In this document: positions 6,900 to 14,550 of the stretch, piece by piece
How the letters are laid out: each line of letters begins with the position of its first letter
Numbering within the stretch: the first letter of the stretch is position 1
Assembly (NCBI GenBank): GCA_002414865.1
Contig: DIAQ01000024.1
Coordinates: forward strand, 8,340 to 23,512
Direction of reading: 5' to 3'
Origin: a candidate division Hyd24-12 bacterium UBA5074
GTDB lineage: Bacteria > Fermentibacterota > Fermentibacteria > Fermentibacterales > Fermentibacteraceae
Length of the DNA: 15,173 nucleotides
Position numbers and translations under genes: made by a program
The notes under the pieces: generated by a model
What the model saw: the letters and a program-made list of their open reading frames with translations, nothing else
Told to the model about the DNA's origin: nothing
The model's database searches: none

Positions 6900-7701
6900 C
6901 CCAGAGCATCCTGAAGGCAAGGTCGGCCTTCTCGGGGCAGCAGAGATCGTCGCCCATGACGACTATCCCCACGTGCCTGTCACCCGGCAGGAATGCCACG
7001 GCGGCCCGCATGAGCCCGGTCTCGCCGCGCGTGCACACTCCGTAGACGGGGATGCCCGCGGACTGGATGTCCTCGAGTCCGGTGCGGGTGAACGGGCTGC
7101 GGCAGATGCGGCGCGCATCGGGGTCGCCCAGGGAGCTTTCGATGATGGCGAGCATCGACATGCAATCGGCCGGTGTGGAGGTGTTCTCGTCGATCTCGGG
7201 GGCGCCGGGCCAGAGGAGCTGCACGCCGCTGTACTCGGTTCCCCTCATATCCTTCGCCGCGAGCCAGTCCTCGACTCCCGAGATCCTCGCCATGACGGAG
7301 TAGACCTTGTTCATCGTCTCTATATCGCCGTGCGCGCTGCGCGTGAGCTGATCCTCGAAGTTCTCGTCCCGGGCGGTGAGGGTATCGAATCTCACTATCC
7401 CCCGGGATTCCAGGTCGAAGGCGCATGCGGTCAGGATCAGCTCGGGGCTCCCGATGTCGAAGGAGCGGCGCCCCTCGTTCCTCGTGATGGTCTCGCCCGT
7501 GGAGAAGTCCTTCACTGCGACTCCGAAGTGCCCTCCGTCCAGCCCGAGCACCTCGTCGACAGCGGTGCCCATGGCGGCCATGCTGAAGCCCGTGGCTTCA
7601 GTGACGAGCGTGTCCGGGTTCTGGATGATCGGCGAGCCCTGCTTCCCGACGACCGCCGGGGATGCCGAAAGGGCTATGAAGAGAAGTATTCCTGCGGCCA
7701 T
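6886..7701 (-). CDS. Degenerate beta-lactamase-fold secreted protein A
   Basis: The 271-residue exported protein follows the class A beta-lactamase order. After a signal peptide comes FGVAVKDFSTGE (about 59-70), then FDIGSPELILTACAFDLESRG (81-101), which aligns with the FxxxSxxK helix. The Ser is kept (S85) but the Lys is replaced (SPEL). HGDIETMN (124-131) occupies the place of the SDN loop, and DENTSTPADCMSML (171-184) is the conserved NTTTP helix. The KTG strand is replaced by CTRGETG (223-229), followed by the closing VAFLPGDRHVGIVVMGD strands. The fold is well supported, but loss of the general-base Lys, SDN and KTG argues against hydrolase activity, so a binding or scaffolding role is more likely. 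AAAGG precedes the ATG. It lies 34 bases after the lipoprotein gene and overlaps its paralog downstream. Confidence 0.75.
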   Translation of the reverse strand: MAAGILLFIALSASPAVVGKQGSPIIQNPDTLVTEATGFSMAAMGTAVDEVLGLDGGHFGVAVKDFSTGETITRNEGRRSFDIGSPELILTACAFDLESRGIVRFDTLTARDENFEDQLTRSAHGDIETMNKVYSVMARISGVEDWLAAKDMRGTEYSGVQLLWPGAPEIDENTSTPADCMSMLAIIESSLGDPDARRICRSPFTRTGLEDIQSAGIPVYGVCTRGETGLMRAAVAFLPGDRHVGIVVMGDDLCCPEKADLAFRMLWDALQ

Positions 7702-7735
7702 ATCCTGCCTTTCTCCAACCTTCCGGGGCCCGCCC

Positions 7736-8827
7736 TCAGCGCGAAGCCCCCGTGAAAAGGCGCAATCCCTGTATGCTCTGGAACTCGTAGTGGAAGGCGA
7801 TGCCCCGGCTGCCCGGGACGCCCGGGTATGCCGGCACGGAGTCGACGAGCAGCTTCACGAAGAAGCCCTGATCGGACATCCACCCGAAGATCACGTCGCC
7901 CTCGTGAGCGAACAGCGAGTCGGACCAGCCCGTCCCGGGAGCGGCTGAGAAGTCGCCCCCCGCGTCCGCGAGCTGCGTCGGCAGCCCGCTGCCGACGGGG
8001 GGAGCGGATCCCGAGAACATGCAGGGCGGCGAGGGCGCTCCGGCCTGATAGCAGTAGATGTTGTAGACGGTGGCGTCGTACTCCCAGAGGTCGGCCCCGC
8101 AGGGGGTGATCTGGGCAGCGGACATGGCGCCGGCGGGCGCCTGGTCGTCCCAGATCGTGTACACGGAGTCGATGAGGATGGGCATCGTGCTGGCCGAGTC
8201 CGGGAAGCCGGGCGAGATCTCGCCCTCCCTCGTGCCCTTCACGCCGTATATGCCGGCGCCCGGGGCCTCGTGAAGGAACCAGGTCGAGGCCGTCTCGCCC
8301 ACCTGCGCCCAGGCCGAGGTGCCGTCTGCGTCGAAGTAGACCCTGTACCCGGTGGCGCCCGCGAGCGCATCCCACCGTATGTAGACCGAGTCGCCGGAGC
8401 AGGAGTCGGGGACGACCTCGACCCCCTGCACATCCCCCAGGCCTTCGTGGGTTATGGTGATCATCCCGTCGCTGTAGTCGGCGGTGTCGTCGGTGCCGTG
8501 GACGAGCTCTGCCCTCACGAAGTAGTCGGCGGCGGGGAAGGCGGAACAGTCCCAGAGCCAGCCCGTCGTGCCCACGTCGAGGGAGTCGGCGAGGAGCACC
8601 AGACCCGAGGACGGATCGGTGTCGGTGTCCGCGTAGATGCTCACGAGGGCATCGTCGGACCATTCGTCGTAGATCTCGACATCCCAGGAAACGATGTAGC
8701 TGTGGTCGGCCACCGCGCCTCCGGCCGGCGGAGCGGTGACGGTTATCGAGAAATCGTCCCCGGAGGGATTGCCGCAACCGCACAGGACCGCAGTCGACGC
8801 GGCGGCCAGGAACAAGCGGACAGTCAT
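7736..8827 (-). CDS. FN3-type lipoprotein with an extra N-terminal beta domain
   Basis: The 363-residue lipoprotein has a lipobox LCGC (Cys18 after MTVRLFLAAASTAVL). Residues about 22-130 form an Ig-like domain with SYIVSWDVEIYDEWSDDALVSIYADTDTD, an acidic motif seen in other surface proteins. An FN3-like domain follows (SVYIRWDALAGATGYRVYFDADG). The C-terminal third shares motifs STMPIL, YTIWDDQAP and FHYEFQSIQGLRLFT with the lipoprotein gene to the right, showing the two are paralogs. It probably sits on the outer membrane; its ligand is unknown. The ATG is chosen over a TTG two codons upstream because GGGGAGG is eight bases from the ATG but only two from the TTG. It is first in the four-gene unit. 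Several Cys in the mature part suggest disulfides. Confidence 0.75.
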   Translation of the reverse strand: MTVRLFLAAASTAVLCGCGNPSGDDFSITVTAPPAGGAVADHSYIVSWDVEIYDEWSDDALVSIYADTDTDPSSGLVLLADSLDVGTTGWLWDCSAFPAADYFVRAELVHGTDDTADYSDGMITITHEGLGDVQGVEVVPDSCSGDSVYIRWDALAGATGYRVYFDADGTSAWAQVGETASTWFLHEAPGAGIYGVKGTREGEISPGFPDSASTMPILIDSVYTIWDDQAPAGAMSAAQITPCGADLWEYDATVYNIYCYQAGAPSPPCMFSGSAPPVGSGLPTQLADAGGDFSAAPGTGWSDSLFAHEGDVIFGWMSDQGFFVKLLVDSVPAYPGVPGSRGIAFHYEFQSIQGLRLFTGASR

Positions 8828-8870
8828 GAGCAAGACCTCCCCCCTGCCGTTACGGCCGGTGCTTCCCGAG

Positions 8871-8910
8871 GCTATACCCCTATATAGCCGGCGGGTTGCG
8901 AAAATGAGAA
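8871..8910 (-). promoter_or_regulatory. Candidate promoter and operator dyad before the envelope operon
   Basis: On the minus strand TTCTCA (8910-8905) and TATATA (8886-8881), spaced 18 bases, make a weak sigma70-like promoter (4/6 each). The -10 lies inside an inverted repeat, GCTATA-n6-TATAGC (8888-8871), that could be an operator. The element follows the terminator of the next lipoprotein gene directly. Confidence 0.35.
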
Positions 8911-8932
8911 GGGGCGGGGTCTCCCCCGCCCC
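8901..8932 (-). terminator. Rho-independent terminator of the abundant lipoprotein gene
   Basis: On the minus strand GGGGCGGGG (8932-8924) pairs perfectly with CCCCGCCCC (8919-8911) around a GAGA (GNRA) loop. An interrupted T-rich tail follows, TTCTCATTTT. It lies 21 bases after the stop of the gene at 8954-9760. Confidence 0.8.
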
Positions 8933-8953
8933 TCCGCAAGCCGGATGCCGAGG

Positions 8954-9760
8954 CTAGATGTTGGTCGTGAAGAGCCTCACGCCAGCGTGATCCTGCCACT
9001 CGTAGGTGAAGTCGATGCCGGTGCCGTTGGCGGAGCCGCCCACGGGGCCGTACACGTCATTGATGTACATCTTGACGAAGTAATCGTTGGCGAGGAGGCC
9101 GTAGATCACGTCGCCGGTGACTACGTAGCCGGTGGTCCACCAGCCGGAGGCCGGGGGAGCTCCGGGATTGTCGCCGGAAGTGAGGGCGTACATCTCGGTG
9201 TGGAGCCCGTCACCGAACGGCTCGACATCGCCCGAGTACAGCTCGGTGTAGGTCGGGTTCTGCTGCGGATCGTAGGCGTAGATGTCCTGGACGAAGCCGC
9301 CCGAGGAAGCCAGACCGGCCTCGCCGCCGGTCGAGCCGAAGATGAAGCCCGACGGGTACTCGGCAGGCGCGTAGTTGTCGTAGATGGAGTAGGACTCGCT
9401 GATGACGATGGGCATGGTGCTCTGCTCGGTGGCGTAGCCCTCGGAGGTGTCCTCGCCGGCATATGCGGTCACCGTGTAGGTGCCCGCGGAGGTGGCGGTG
9501 TGGGTGAAGGTGGTGGTGGCCACGTCGCCGACCTGGACCCATTCACCGGCGCCGTCGGCCTTGAACCAGACATAGTAACCTTCGGCGTCGGTGACGGCCG
9601 TCCAGTTCATGACGACATCTACGCCGGCGGTGGTCGTCCAGTCGATTGCGAAGCCGGTCACGGTGTCGAGCGTGCCGCCCGAGCCGGACGGGTTGTCGCC
9701 CTCGCAGGCGACCATCAGAGTCAATGCGGCCGCAAGCACCAACAGACTCAACCTCTTCAT
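8954..9760 (-). CDS. FN3-type lipoprotein, paralog of the neighbouring one
   Basis: The 268-residue lipoprotein has signal peptide MKRLSLLVLAAALTLMVAC with a clear lipobox (Cys19), then a Gly/Ser-rich linker. An FN3-like domain covers about 31-110, including DVVMNWTAVTDAEGYYVWF. A distinct C-terminal region carries SYSIYDNYAP and ends FTYEWQDHAGVRLFTTNI. These motifs recur in the lipoprotein at 7736-8827, which has an additional N-terminal domain. Function is unknown; an outer-membrane or surface location is inferred. The ATG is chosen for AAAGGAG at ideal spacing and the signal peptide; a longer frame of 23 extra residues would cross the promoter and is rejected. Promoter and terminator bracket it alone, so it is monocistronic and probably well expressed. 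Confidence 0.8.
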   Translation of the reverse strand: MKRLSLLVLAAALTLMVACEGDNPSGSGGTLDTVTGFAIDWTTTAGVDVVMNWTAVTDAEGYYVWFKADGAGEWVQVGDVATTTFTHTATSAGTYTVTAYAGEDTSEGYATEQSTMPIVISESYSIYDNYAPAEYPSGFIFGSTGGEAGLASSGGFVQDIYAYDPQQNPTYTELYSGDVEPFGDGLHTEMYALTSGDNPGAPPASGWWTTGYVVTGDVIYGLLANDYFVKMYINDVYGPVGGSANGTGIDFTYEWQDHAGVRLFTTNI

Positions 9761-9800
9761 GGCATCTCCTTTCAGAGGGTTAGGCAAAACTCCGTGCTTC

Positions 9801-9829
9801 ATCATAGGCAGGTGGCAAACAGGTGTCAA
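9801..9829 (-). promoter_or_regulatory. Near-consensus sigma70 promoter of the lipoprotein gene
   Basis: On the minus strand a perfect TTGACA (9829-9824) and TATGAT (9806-9801, 5/6) are separated by exactly 17 bases. The predicted transcript starts near 9794, giving a short leader of about 34 nt before the lipoprotein ATG. The spacer region carries CACCTG twice in direct orientation, 11 bases apart, a possible operator. Confidence 0.85.
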
Positions 9830-9848
9830 ACTCCCCGCCCCTCTTCCC

Positions 9849-12239
9849 TCACTCTCCTCCGATGGTCCGCAGGGAGAACTCGGCGGCGGACCTGACGTCC
9901 AGAAGGCTGTCCCCGCTCAGGACTTCCAGAACGGGTATCGCGAGCGAGTCGCCGATCTCGCCCGCCGTGACCGCCACCTGCCTCCTCATCCGCTCGGCGG
10001 GATCCGAGGCCAGCGGCAGGATGGCCGCGAGGGACGCCGGGTTCCCGATGCTGCCAAGGGCCTGCACCGCGGAGAGCCTGGTGGCCAGCGTGTCGCTCGA
10101 GGCGAGTATGCCCTCGAGCGGGAGCCTGGCGGGCTCACCTGCTGATACCCCCATGAGGTAGATGGTGTTCCTGAGCCTCCGGCCGGACAGGCTGTCGAGC
10201 AGACCCAGCATAACGGGCAGGGAGGAGTCGGCGTTGGCCGCGATGACGTCCTCCATCGCGCGCAGGGCGAGGCCGTCCGTCGTGTTGAGGGGCTCGTCCA
10301 GGATGTAGCGCACAGCCTCCATGCCGCGAGAGGCTAGCTCCTGCCTGTGCGCGAGGACCCTTTCCCTGTTCTCGCCCACGTCCCATTCGGAGGCGACGGA
10401 GAAGAGCGAATCCATGTCCAGCTCCGAGGGATTCCCGATGGCCTCGGGGGGTATCACCTCGGGCGGGATGACCGCAGGGGCGTCCAGGCCGGCGCCGTAG
10501 GCTCCGTCGGTCCAGCTCAGGGAGTCGCCGCCGCGGCCCAGGTACCTGTCGTCGTCGGCCATGTCCAGGAACACTCCGCAGCTCGCGGAGCCCCTCGACC
10601 ACGAGCCGACCCCGTGCCCGTCGCCACCGCATGAGTATGTGTCTGTTCCACAAGAATCTATGAACACCACGGCGGAGTTGTTTATCGAGAATCCCTGTGC
10701 GCCGTCGGAGAAGTAGTAGTCCATGCCCGAGGCGTCGTAGAGGAATCCTGTGGAGAGGTCGTGCGCTGCGCCCTGGGAGGGGCCGAAGCGGGAGAAGTAG
10801 CCGTCGTCCCCGCCGCCGTCCCAGAGGCAGCCCGAAGCGAGGTGGATGCCCGAGCCCTGGGCATACTGGGCTGCGTTGTAGCAGTCCTGCCCCTCCTCGT
10901 CGAAGAGCATGCCGAGCCCGTACCAGTAGGCTCCCCCCTGGCCGAAGATCTCGGCCCGGTACGTGTCGTTGCCGTTGCCGAAATCCGCCAGGAGCCCGCG
11001 CCCGCCTGCGACGACGGGTCTGAAGCCCATGGCGAAGCCCTGCGACATGGCCCTGTTGTCCTCGGGCCTCAGCGGCGCATGGGAGTACCGGAACCCGGCG
11101 AGATAGCAGTCGTTCCCCGAGCCGTCCGCCAGCACTCCGTGGCCCGCGGGGCCTCCGAAGCCCTGCCCGAAGCAGTAGGTCCTGTATGCGTCGTTGCCCG
11201 AGAAGTCGAGCAGATGGCCTTCACCCAGGCATCCCGCGCCCTGCGAGAAGAAGTCGGCGCTGTACCAGTCGTCGCCCGACAGGTCCGCGAGTATGCCCTG
11301 GCCGCAGAGGCCTGCCCCTTCCGAGATGGGGCCGGCATCGTAGGTGTCGTTGCCCGAGAGGTCGACCACCGCGCCCAGGCCCATCACTCCCGCCGCGAGC
11401 CTGGCCGGTGCGGGGCAGGAGTACCTGTCGTTCCCCGAGAGGTCGATCGCGATGGACACGGTGCGGCCGAAGGGTCCCTCGGCGCAGCCTGCCGCCTCCC
11501 AGACGTCATCCCCTCCGGTGTCCACGATCAGGTCGAAGCCGCAGTCAGGCAGGTAACGGTTCGGACCGGGGCCTCCGACGACCCAGGTCACCGGCCCCGA
11601 CAGGTCGAAGCCCACGATCCCGCCCTCCACGCCGGGCAGGCCGAGGTCCGCGGGAGCCGCCCATCCCTCGTCGCTCAGGCCGGCGGCCAGCGCGATCAGC
11701 ACCGATGGATCGACCGGCTCCAGGCGCGGCCAGCCCTCGAGGACAAGCGCGAGGGTGTCCGGGTGCGCGTCGAGGGTGTCGGGCGGGATGCGCCCCCTGT
11801 CGAGATGGTACGCGCCCCAGCCGCCCCATGGCCCGGGGTTGTCCGTGTCGGCCCAGAGATTGGTGACCAGGGCGAGGAGCGAATCGACATAGCCCGGACC
11901 CAGGGATGCCAGCGCGGCGTCGTACCGCTCCTGCTCGCCCCTTGCGAATCCGATCAGCGCGGTCATCCCGCCGGAGTGCTCCGCGGGAGTTGCCAGGAGC
12001 CCGGATGCGGCTGCCACCTCGCCCGAGAGCACGCCCGGGATGGCGAAGACATCCTGCAGGCAGAGGATGGCAAGGCTGTCCGGGAGTGCCACCGAGGGCG
12101 CCCAGTTCCTGTCGAAGTTCATCTGCGGCGGGGTCAGCGTCAGGCTGTCGAGCGCAGCGGCCAGAAGGGAATCGGCGCCCGGGGGCAGACCCGGGTGCGG
12201 AAGGGTGAGCATGGCCGACAACAGGAGAGGCGCCGTCAT
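9849..12239 (-). CDS. Large exported repeat protein: D-x-S-G-N-D-x-Y repeats plus HEAT-like repeats
   Basis: The 796-residue protein has three parts. A weak hydrophobic leader (MTAPLLLSAMLTLP) and a mostly helical N-terminal region cover about 1-230. About 12 tandem repeats of 24-48 residues span 235-585, each opening with D-x-S/G-G-N/D-D-x-Y and usually continuing to F/Y-x-QG-x-G, then G-x-G-x-L. The C-terminal 640-795 reads as HEAT-like alpha repeats (RLSAVQALGSIGNPASLAAILPL, MRRQVAVTAGEIG). A VIPPEVIPPEAI duplication links the last two parts. The Asp-rich turns suggest a beta solenoid with possible metal binding, distantly like RTX GGxGxD repeats but not matching that nonamer. Function is unknown. 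ATG follows GGAGGG. It lies 55 bases after the membrane protein gene. Confidence 0.8.
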   Translation of the reverse strand: MTAPLLLSAMLTLPHPGLPPGADSLLAAALDSLTLTPPQMNFDRNWAPSVALPDSLAILCLQDVFAIPGVLSGEVAAASGLLATPAEHSGGMTALIGFARGEQERYDAALASLGPGYVDSLLALVTNLWADTDNPGPWGGWGAYHLDRGRIPPDTLDAHPDTLALVLEGWPRLEPVDPSVLIALAAGLSDEGWAAPADLGLPGVEGGIVGFDLSGPVTWVVGGPGPNRYLPDCGFDLIVDTGGDDVWEAAGCAEGPFGRTVSIAIDLSGNDRYSCPAPARLAAGVMGLGAVVDLSGNDTYDAGPISEGAGLCGQGILADLSGDDWYSADFFSQGAGCLGEGHLLDFSGNDAYRTYCFGQGFGGPAGHGVLADGSGNDCYLAGFRYSHAPLRPEDNRAMSQGFAMGFRPVVAGGRGLLADFGNGNDTYRAEIFGQGGAYWYGLGMLFDEEGQDCYNAAQYAQGSGIHLASGCLWDGGGDDGYFSRFGPSQGAAHDLSTGFLYDASGMDYYFSDGAQGFSINNSAVVFIDSCGTDTYSCGGDGHGVGSWSRGSASCGVFLDMADDDRYLGRGGDSLSWTDGAYGAGLDAPAVIPPEVIPPEAIGNPSELDMDSLFSVASEWDVGENRERVLAHRQELASRGMEAVRYILDEPLNTTDGLALRAMEDVIAANADSSLPVMLGLLDSLSGRRLRNTIYLMGVSAGEPARLPLEGILASSDTLATRLSAVQALGSIGNPASLAAILPLASDPAERMRRQVAVTAGEIGDSLAIPVLEVLSGDSLLDVRSAAEFSLRTIGGE

Positions 12240-12294
12240 TCTCCCTCCATCCTTTACAGGTGATCGCAGGATATCTCGGGGCGGAGCCGGCGCG

Positions 12295-13641
12295 TCAAAC
12301 CCCTTCCAGGCCCCTCAGGAACTGCAGGTCACCCCAGTCCCAGACGCGCGAGGGATAGGTGTCCACGTTGGCCGGGAAGCTGTTCCACTCCATCGTGGCC
12401 GGGCGGCAGGCCCCCCTGGAATGGATGACGAGCGCGACGAGGACGAGGAGCGCGAACAGCGCTTCCAGGGCGCGGCGCCCCCTGCCCCGTGCCTTTCTGC
12501 AGCCTCCTGTGAAGGGCGCGAGGAGGAGGACCAGGAAGGGCGTCACCTCCGTGAAGAACCTGGGGCCGAAGGACCAGCCTCCCCACCAGTGGGGGTAGAA
12601 CGAGATGGCCAGCCAGTGCAGGAGCACGATTCCGCTGCAGAGCGCGAAGATGCCCCTGAGAGGCCCCGGCCGGAACGCTCCGGCGACCCCCGGAGCGGCG
12701 AAGACCAGGAAGGGGCAGTACACGAGGAGGCCCCTGGCGGGAGAGAACAGGTTGCCCGCGGCAGCCTCGGGGAACCCCTCGAGCATCGACAGCCTGCTCG
12801 GAGAGAAGTAGTCGGGCAGCAGCAGTCCGTCGTACATGAACCAGTCGAACGCCGCCATGCACGCCACGGAAGCGCATGCGCCGAGAAGGAGCGCCGTCAG
12901 GCTCCTGCGGTGCACTGCCAGGACGTAGACGGCCGTCAGGACTGCGGTGATGGCGTTGGTCGGGCGCAGGAAGAACCCGAACCCGAGGAGGGCGCCCAGG
13001 AGCGCGCCTCTCAGAGGACCTTCCCGGGCCAGCACGAGGAGATACAGGACGAGGGTGACCAAGAGGAGCGAAGTCGTATGCGACCATAGGGCTCTTCCCG
13101 CGGTCGAGAAAGCCGGTGTGCAGAAGATGAGGACCGAGGTCAGGAAGACGGCCTCGAGCCTGTTGCCCGTGATCCTTCTCAGAGTGGCGTAGAAGACGAG
13201 CGACGCCATCGCCAGCAGGAAGGCGGCCGTGACCAGCTCGATCCTGGGGGCGATCGCCACCGCGTCGAGTCGCTCGAACCGGTTCGCGGTGTGAGCCTGG
13301 ACGAAGCGCGGCAAGCCCGGCCAGGCCTCTGTCGCCAGCCCCAGCGCCGCTTCGGCAGCTGCCACGAACGGGACGGTGACGATGGGCGTGCCGGCCGGGA
13401 AGAGGTAGAACCTGTGTCCGGCGTGGCTGAATGTGTCGCGGTACCCGTGCAGATCCAGCATCGGCTCGAACTCGTCCAGGTCGATATCCCCGGAGTGAAG
13501 CAGGCTGGAGGCGACGGGCACCGTCCAGAACGAGTCGGTCGAAGTGATGTTACCCGCGGCGATGTCGAGCAGGAAGACCGCAAGGGGCAGCAGGATCGAC
13601 ACAGGATCGAGGCGGGCCCTGAGGGAATCGGCCTTGGTCAT
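12295..13641 (-). CDS. Polytopic membrane protein, GT-C glycosyltransferase-like
   Basis: The 448-residue inner-membrane protein has roughly ten hydrophobic helices and a long first periplasmic loop rich in acids (LLHSGDIDLDEFEP). This matches the GT-C fold (ArnT/PMT/RgtA-like), in which acidic residues in that loop bind the lipid-linked sugar donor and metal. Later motifs AGRALWSHTTSLLL and HWWGGWSFGPRFFTEVTPFLVLLLAP are common in uncharacterised bacterial members. Donor and acceptor are unknown; assignment to GT-C rests on topology and loop acidity, not a complete signature. The ATG has GGGAGG ten bases upstream. It is the first gene of a unit with the repeat protein downstream (55-base gap) and is divergent from thiM. 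Confidence 0.65.
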   Translation of the reverse strand: MTKADSLRARLDPVSILLPLAVFLLDIAAGNITSTDSFWTVPVASSLLHSGDIDLDEFEPMLDLHGYRDTFSHAGHRFYLFPAGTPIVTVPFVAAAEAALGLATEAWPGLPRFVQAHTANRFERLDAVAIAPRIELVTAAFLLAMASLVFYATLRRITGNRLEAVFLTSVLIFCTPAFSTAGRALWSHTTSLLLVTLVLYLLVLAREGPLRGALLGALLGFGFFLRPTNAITAVLTAVYVLAVHRRSLTALLLGACASVACMAAFDWFMYDGLLLPDYFSPSRLSMLEGFPEAAAGNLFSPARGLLVYCPFLVFAAPGVAGAFRPGPLRGIFALCSGIVLLHWLAISFYPHWWGGWSFGPRFFTEVTPFLVLLLAPFTGGCRKARGRGRRALEALFALLVLVALVIHSRGACRPATMEWNSFPANVDTYPSRVWDWGDLQFLRGLEGV

Positions 13642-13691
13642 AGGAACTCGACCTCCCGGGCCGGGTCCCGAACGCCAGCGGCAGGTGTCGA

Positions 13692-13733
13692 TTGCATCCG
13701 GGGCGGGCCGGAGTTAGCTTCCCTGCCGGTAAC
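13692..13733 (+). promoter_or_regulatory. Candidate thiM promoter with dyad
   Basis: TTGCAT (13692-13697) and TAGCTT (13715-13720), spaced 17 bases, could drive thiM but match consensus only 3/6 each. An imperfect inverted repeat GTTAGC-n9-GGTAAC (13713-13733) overlaps the putative -10 in the divergent 111-base intergenic region. No THI-box (TPP riboswitch) sequence is present. Confidence 0.3.
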
Positions 13734-13752
13734 ATCCAGGAAAGGTGAAGCA

Positions 13753-14550
13753 ATGAGAAGCCCTGCCGCGCTCGCCACCGAGGGGCTCCGGCTGGTCCGC
13801 CGGAACCGGCCTCTCATCCATCACATGACGAACAGCGTCGTCACCAACCTGACGGCGAACATCACCCTCTGCCTGGGCGCATCCCCCGTGATGGCGACGG
13901 CGGCGGAGGAATCCGCCGAGATGGCCTCGCACGCCGGAGCCCTGCTGCTCAACATCGGCACTCTCGATCCGCGCCTCGTCGAGAGCATGGTGGCGGCGGG
14001 AGAGAAGGCCAACGAGCTGGGGATCCCCGTGATCTTCGACCCGGTGGGCGCAGGGGCCACGCGCCTGAGGACGGAGAGCGCGGAACTCCTCATGTCCAGG
14101 CTGAAGATCTCCGTCATCAAGGGCAACGCCGGCGAGGTGCTCTCCCTCTGTGGCAGGACGGACTGTGTCCGGGGGGTCGACTCGGAGGGCGCCTCATTCG
14201 ACCGTGACGCGTTCCGGGGGCTGGCGACCATGACCGGGGCGGTCGTGGGTGTCACCGGGGAGACCGACTTCGTCACGGATGGCGAGAACGACGCTTCGGT
14301 CGCTTTCGGCCATCCCATCATGGGCAGGATAACCGGGATGGGCTGCGCGGCGACCACCGCCGTGGCCTGTTTCGTCGCCGCCGGCGGCCCCCTCCTCGAG
14401 AGGGTGACAGGCGGCCTGGCGGCATTCGGGATAGCGGGCAGGCTCGCGGCTGACAAATCCTACGGCCCTGGGACCTTCGTCCCGAACCTGCTCGATGCCC
14501 TCGCCTCCCTCAGCGAAGAGAGCGAACACTGGCAGAAATCGCAGGCCTGA
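13753..14550 (+). CDS. thiM: Hydroxyethylthiazole kinase
   Basis: At 265 residues this is a full-length ThiM. The enzyme phosphorylates 4-methyl-5-(2-hydroxyethyl)thiazole with ATP in thiamine salvage. Visible motifs are HHMTNSVVTNLTANITLCLGASPVMA at the substrate site, LLLNIGTL, IFDPVGAGATRLR, the IKGNAGEV loop, VTGETDFVTDG, and ITGMGCAATTAVACFVA. The last contains the anion-hole Gly and the Cys conserved at this position in the family. The ATG has AAAGGTG nearby. thiE follows with overlap, a classic pairing, because the ThiM product is the direct substrate of ThiE. Regulation by a TPP riboswitch is usual for such operons, but no THI-box is visible in the 111 bases upstream. Confidence 0.97.
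   Translation: MRSPAALATEGLRLVRRNRPLIHHMTNSVVTNLTANITLCLGASPVMATAAEESAEMASHAGALLLNIGTLDPRLVESMVAAGEKANELGIPVIFDPVGAGATRLRTESAELLMSRLKISVIKGNAGEVLSLCGRTDCVRGVDSEGASFDRDAFRGLATMTGAVVGVTGETDFVTDGENDASVAFGHPIMGRITGMGCAATTAVACFVAAGGPLLERVTGGLAAFGIAGRLAADKSYGPGTFVPNLLDALASLSEESEHWQKSQA

Noticed and set aside
10800..11540. CRISPR or DNA tandem repeat suggested by recurring motifs
   Set aside because: The repetition is at protein level within an open reading frame; the DNA copies are divergent and unevenly spaced.
10761..12263. 500-residue plus-strand frame opposite the repeat protein
   Set aside because: The repeats on the minus strand are regular and meaningful; the antisense translation only mirrors their periodicity.
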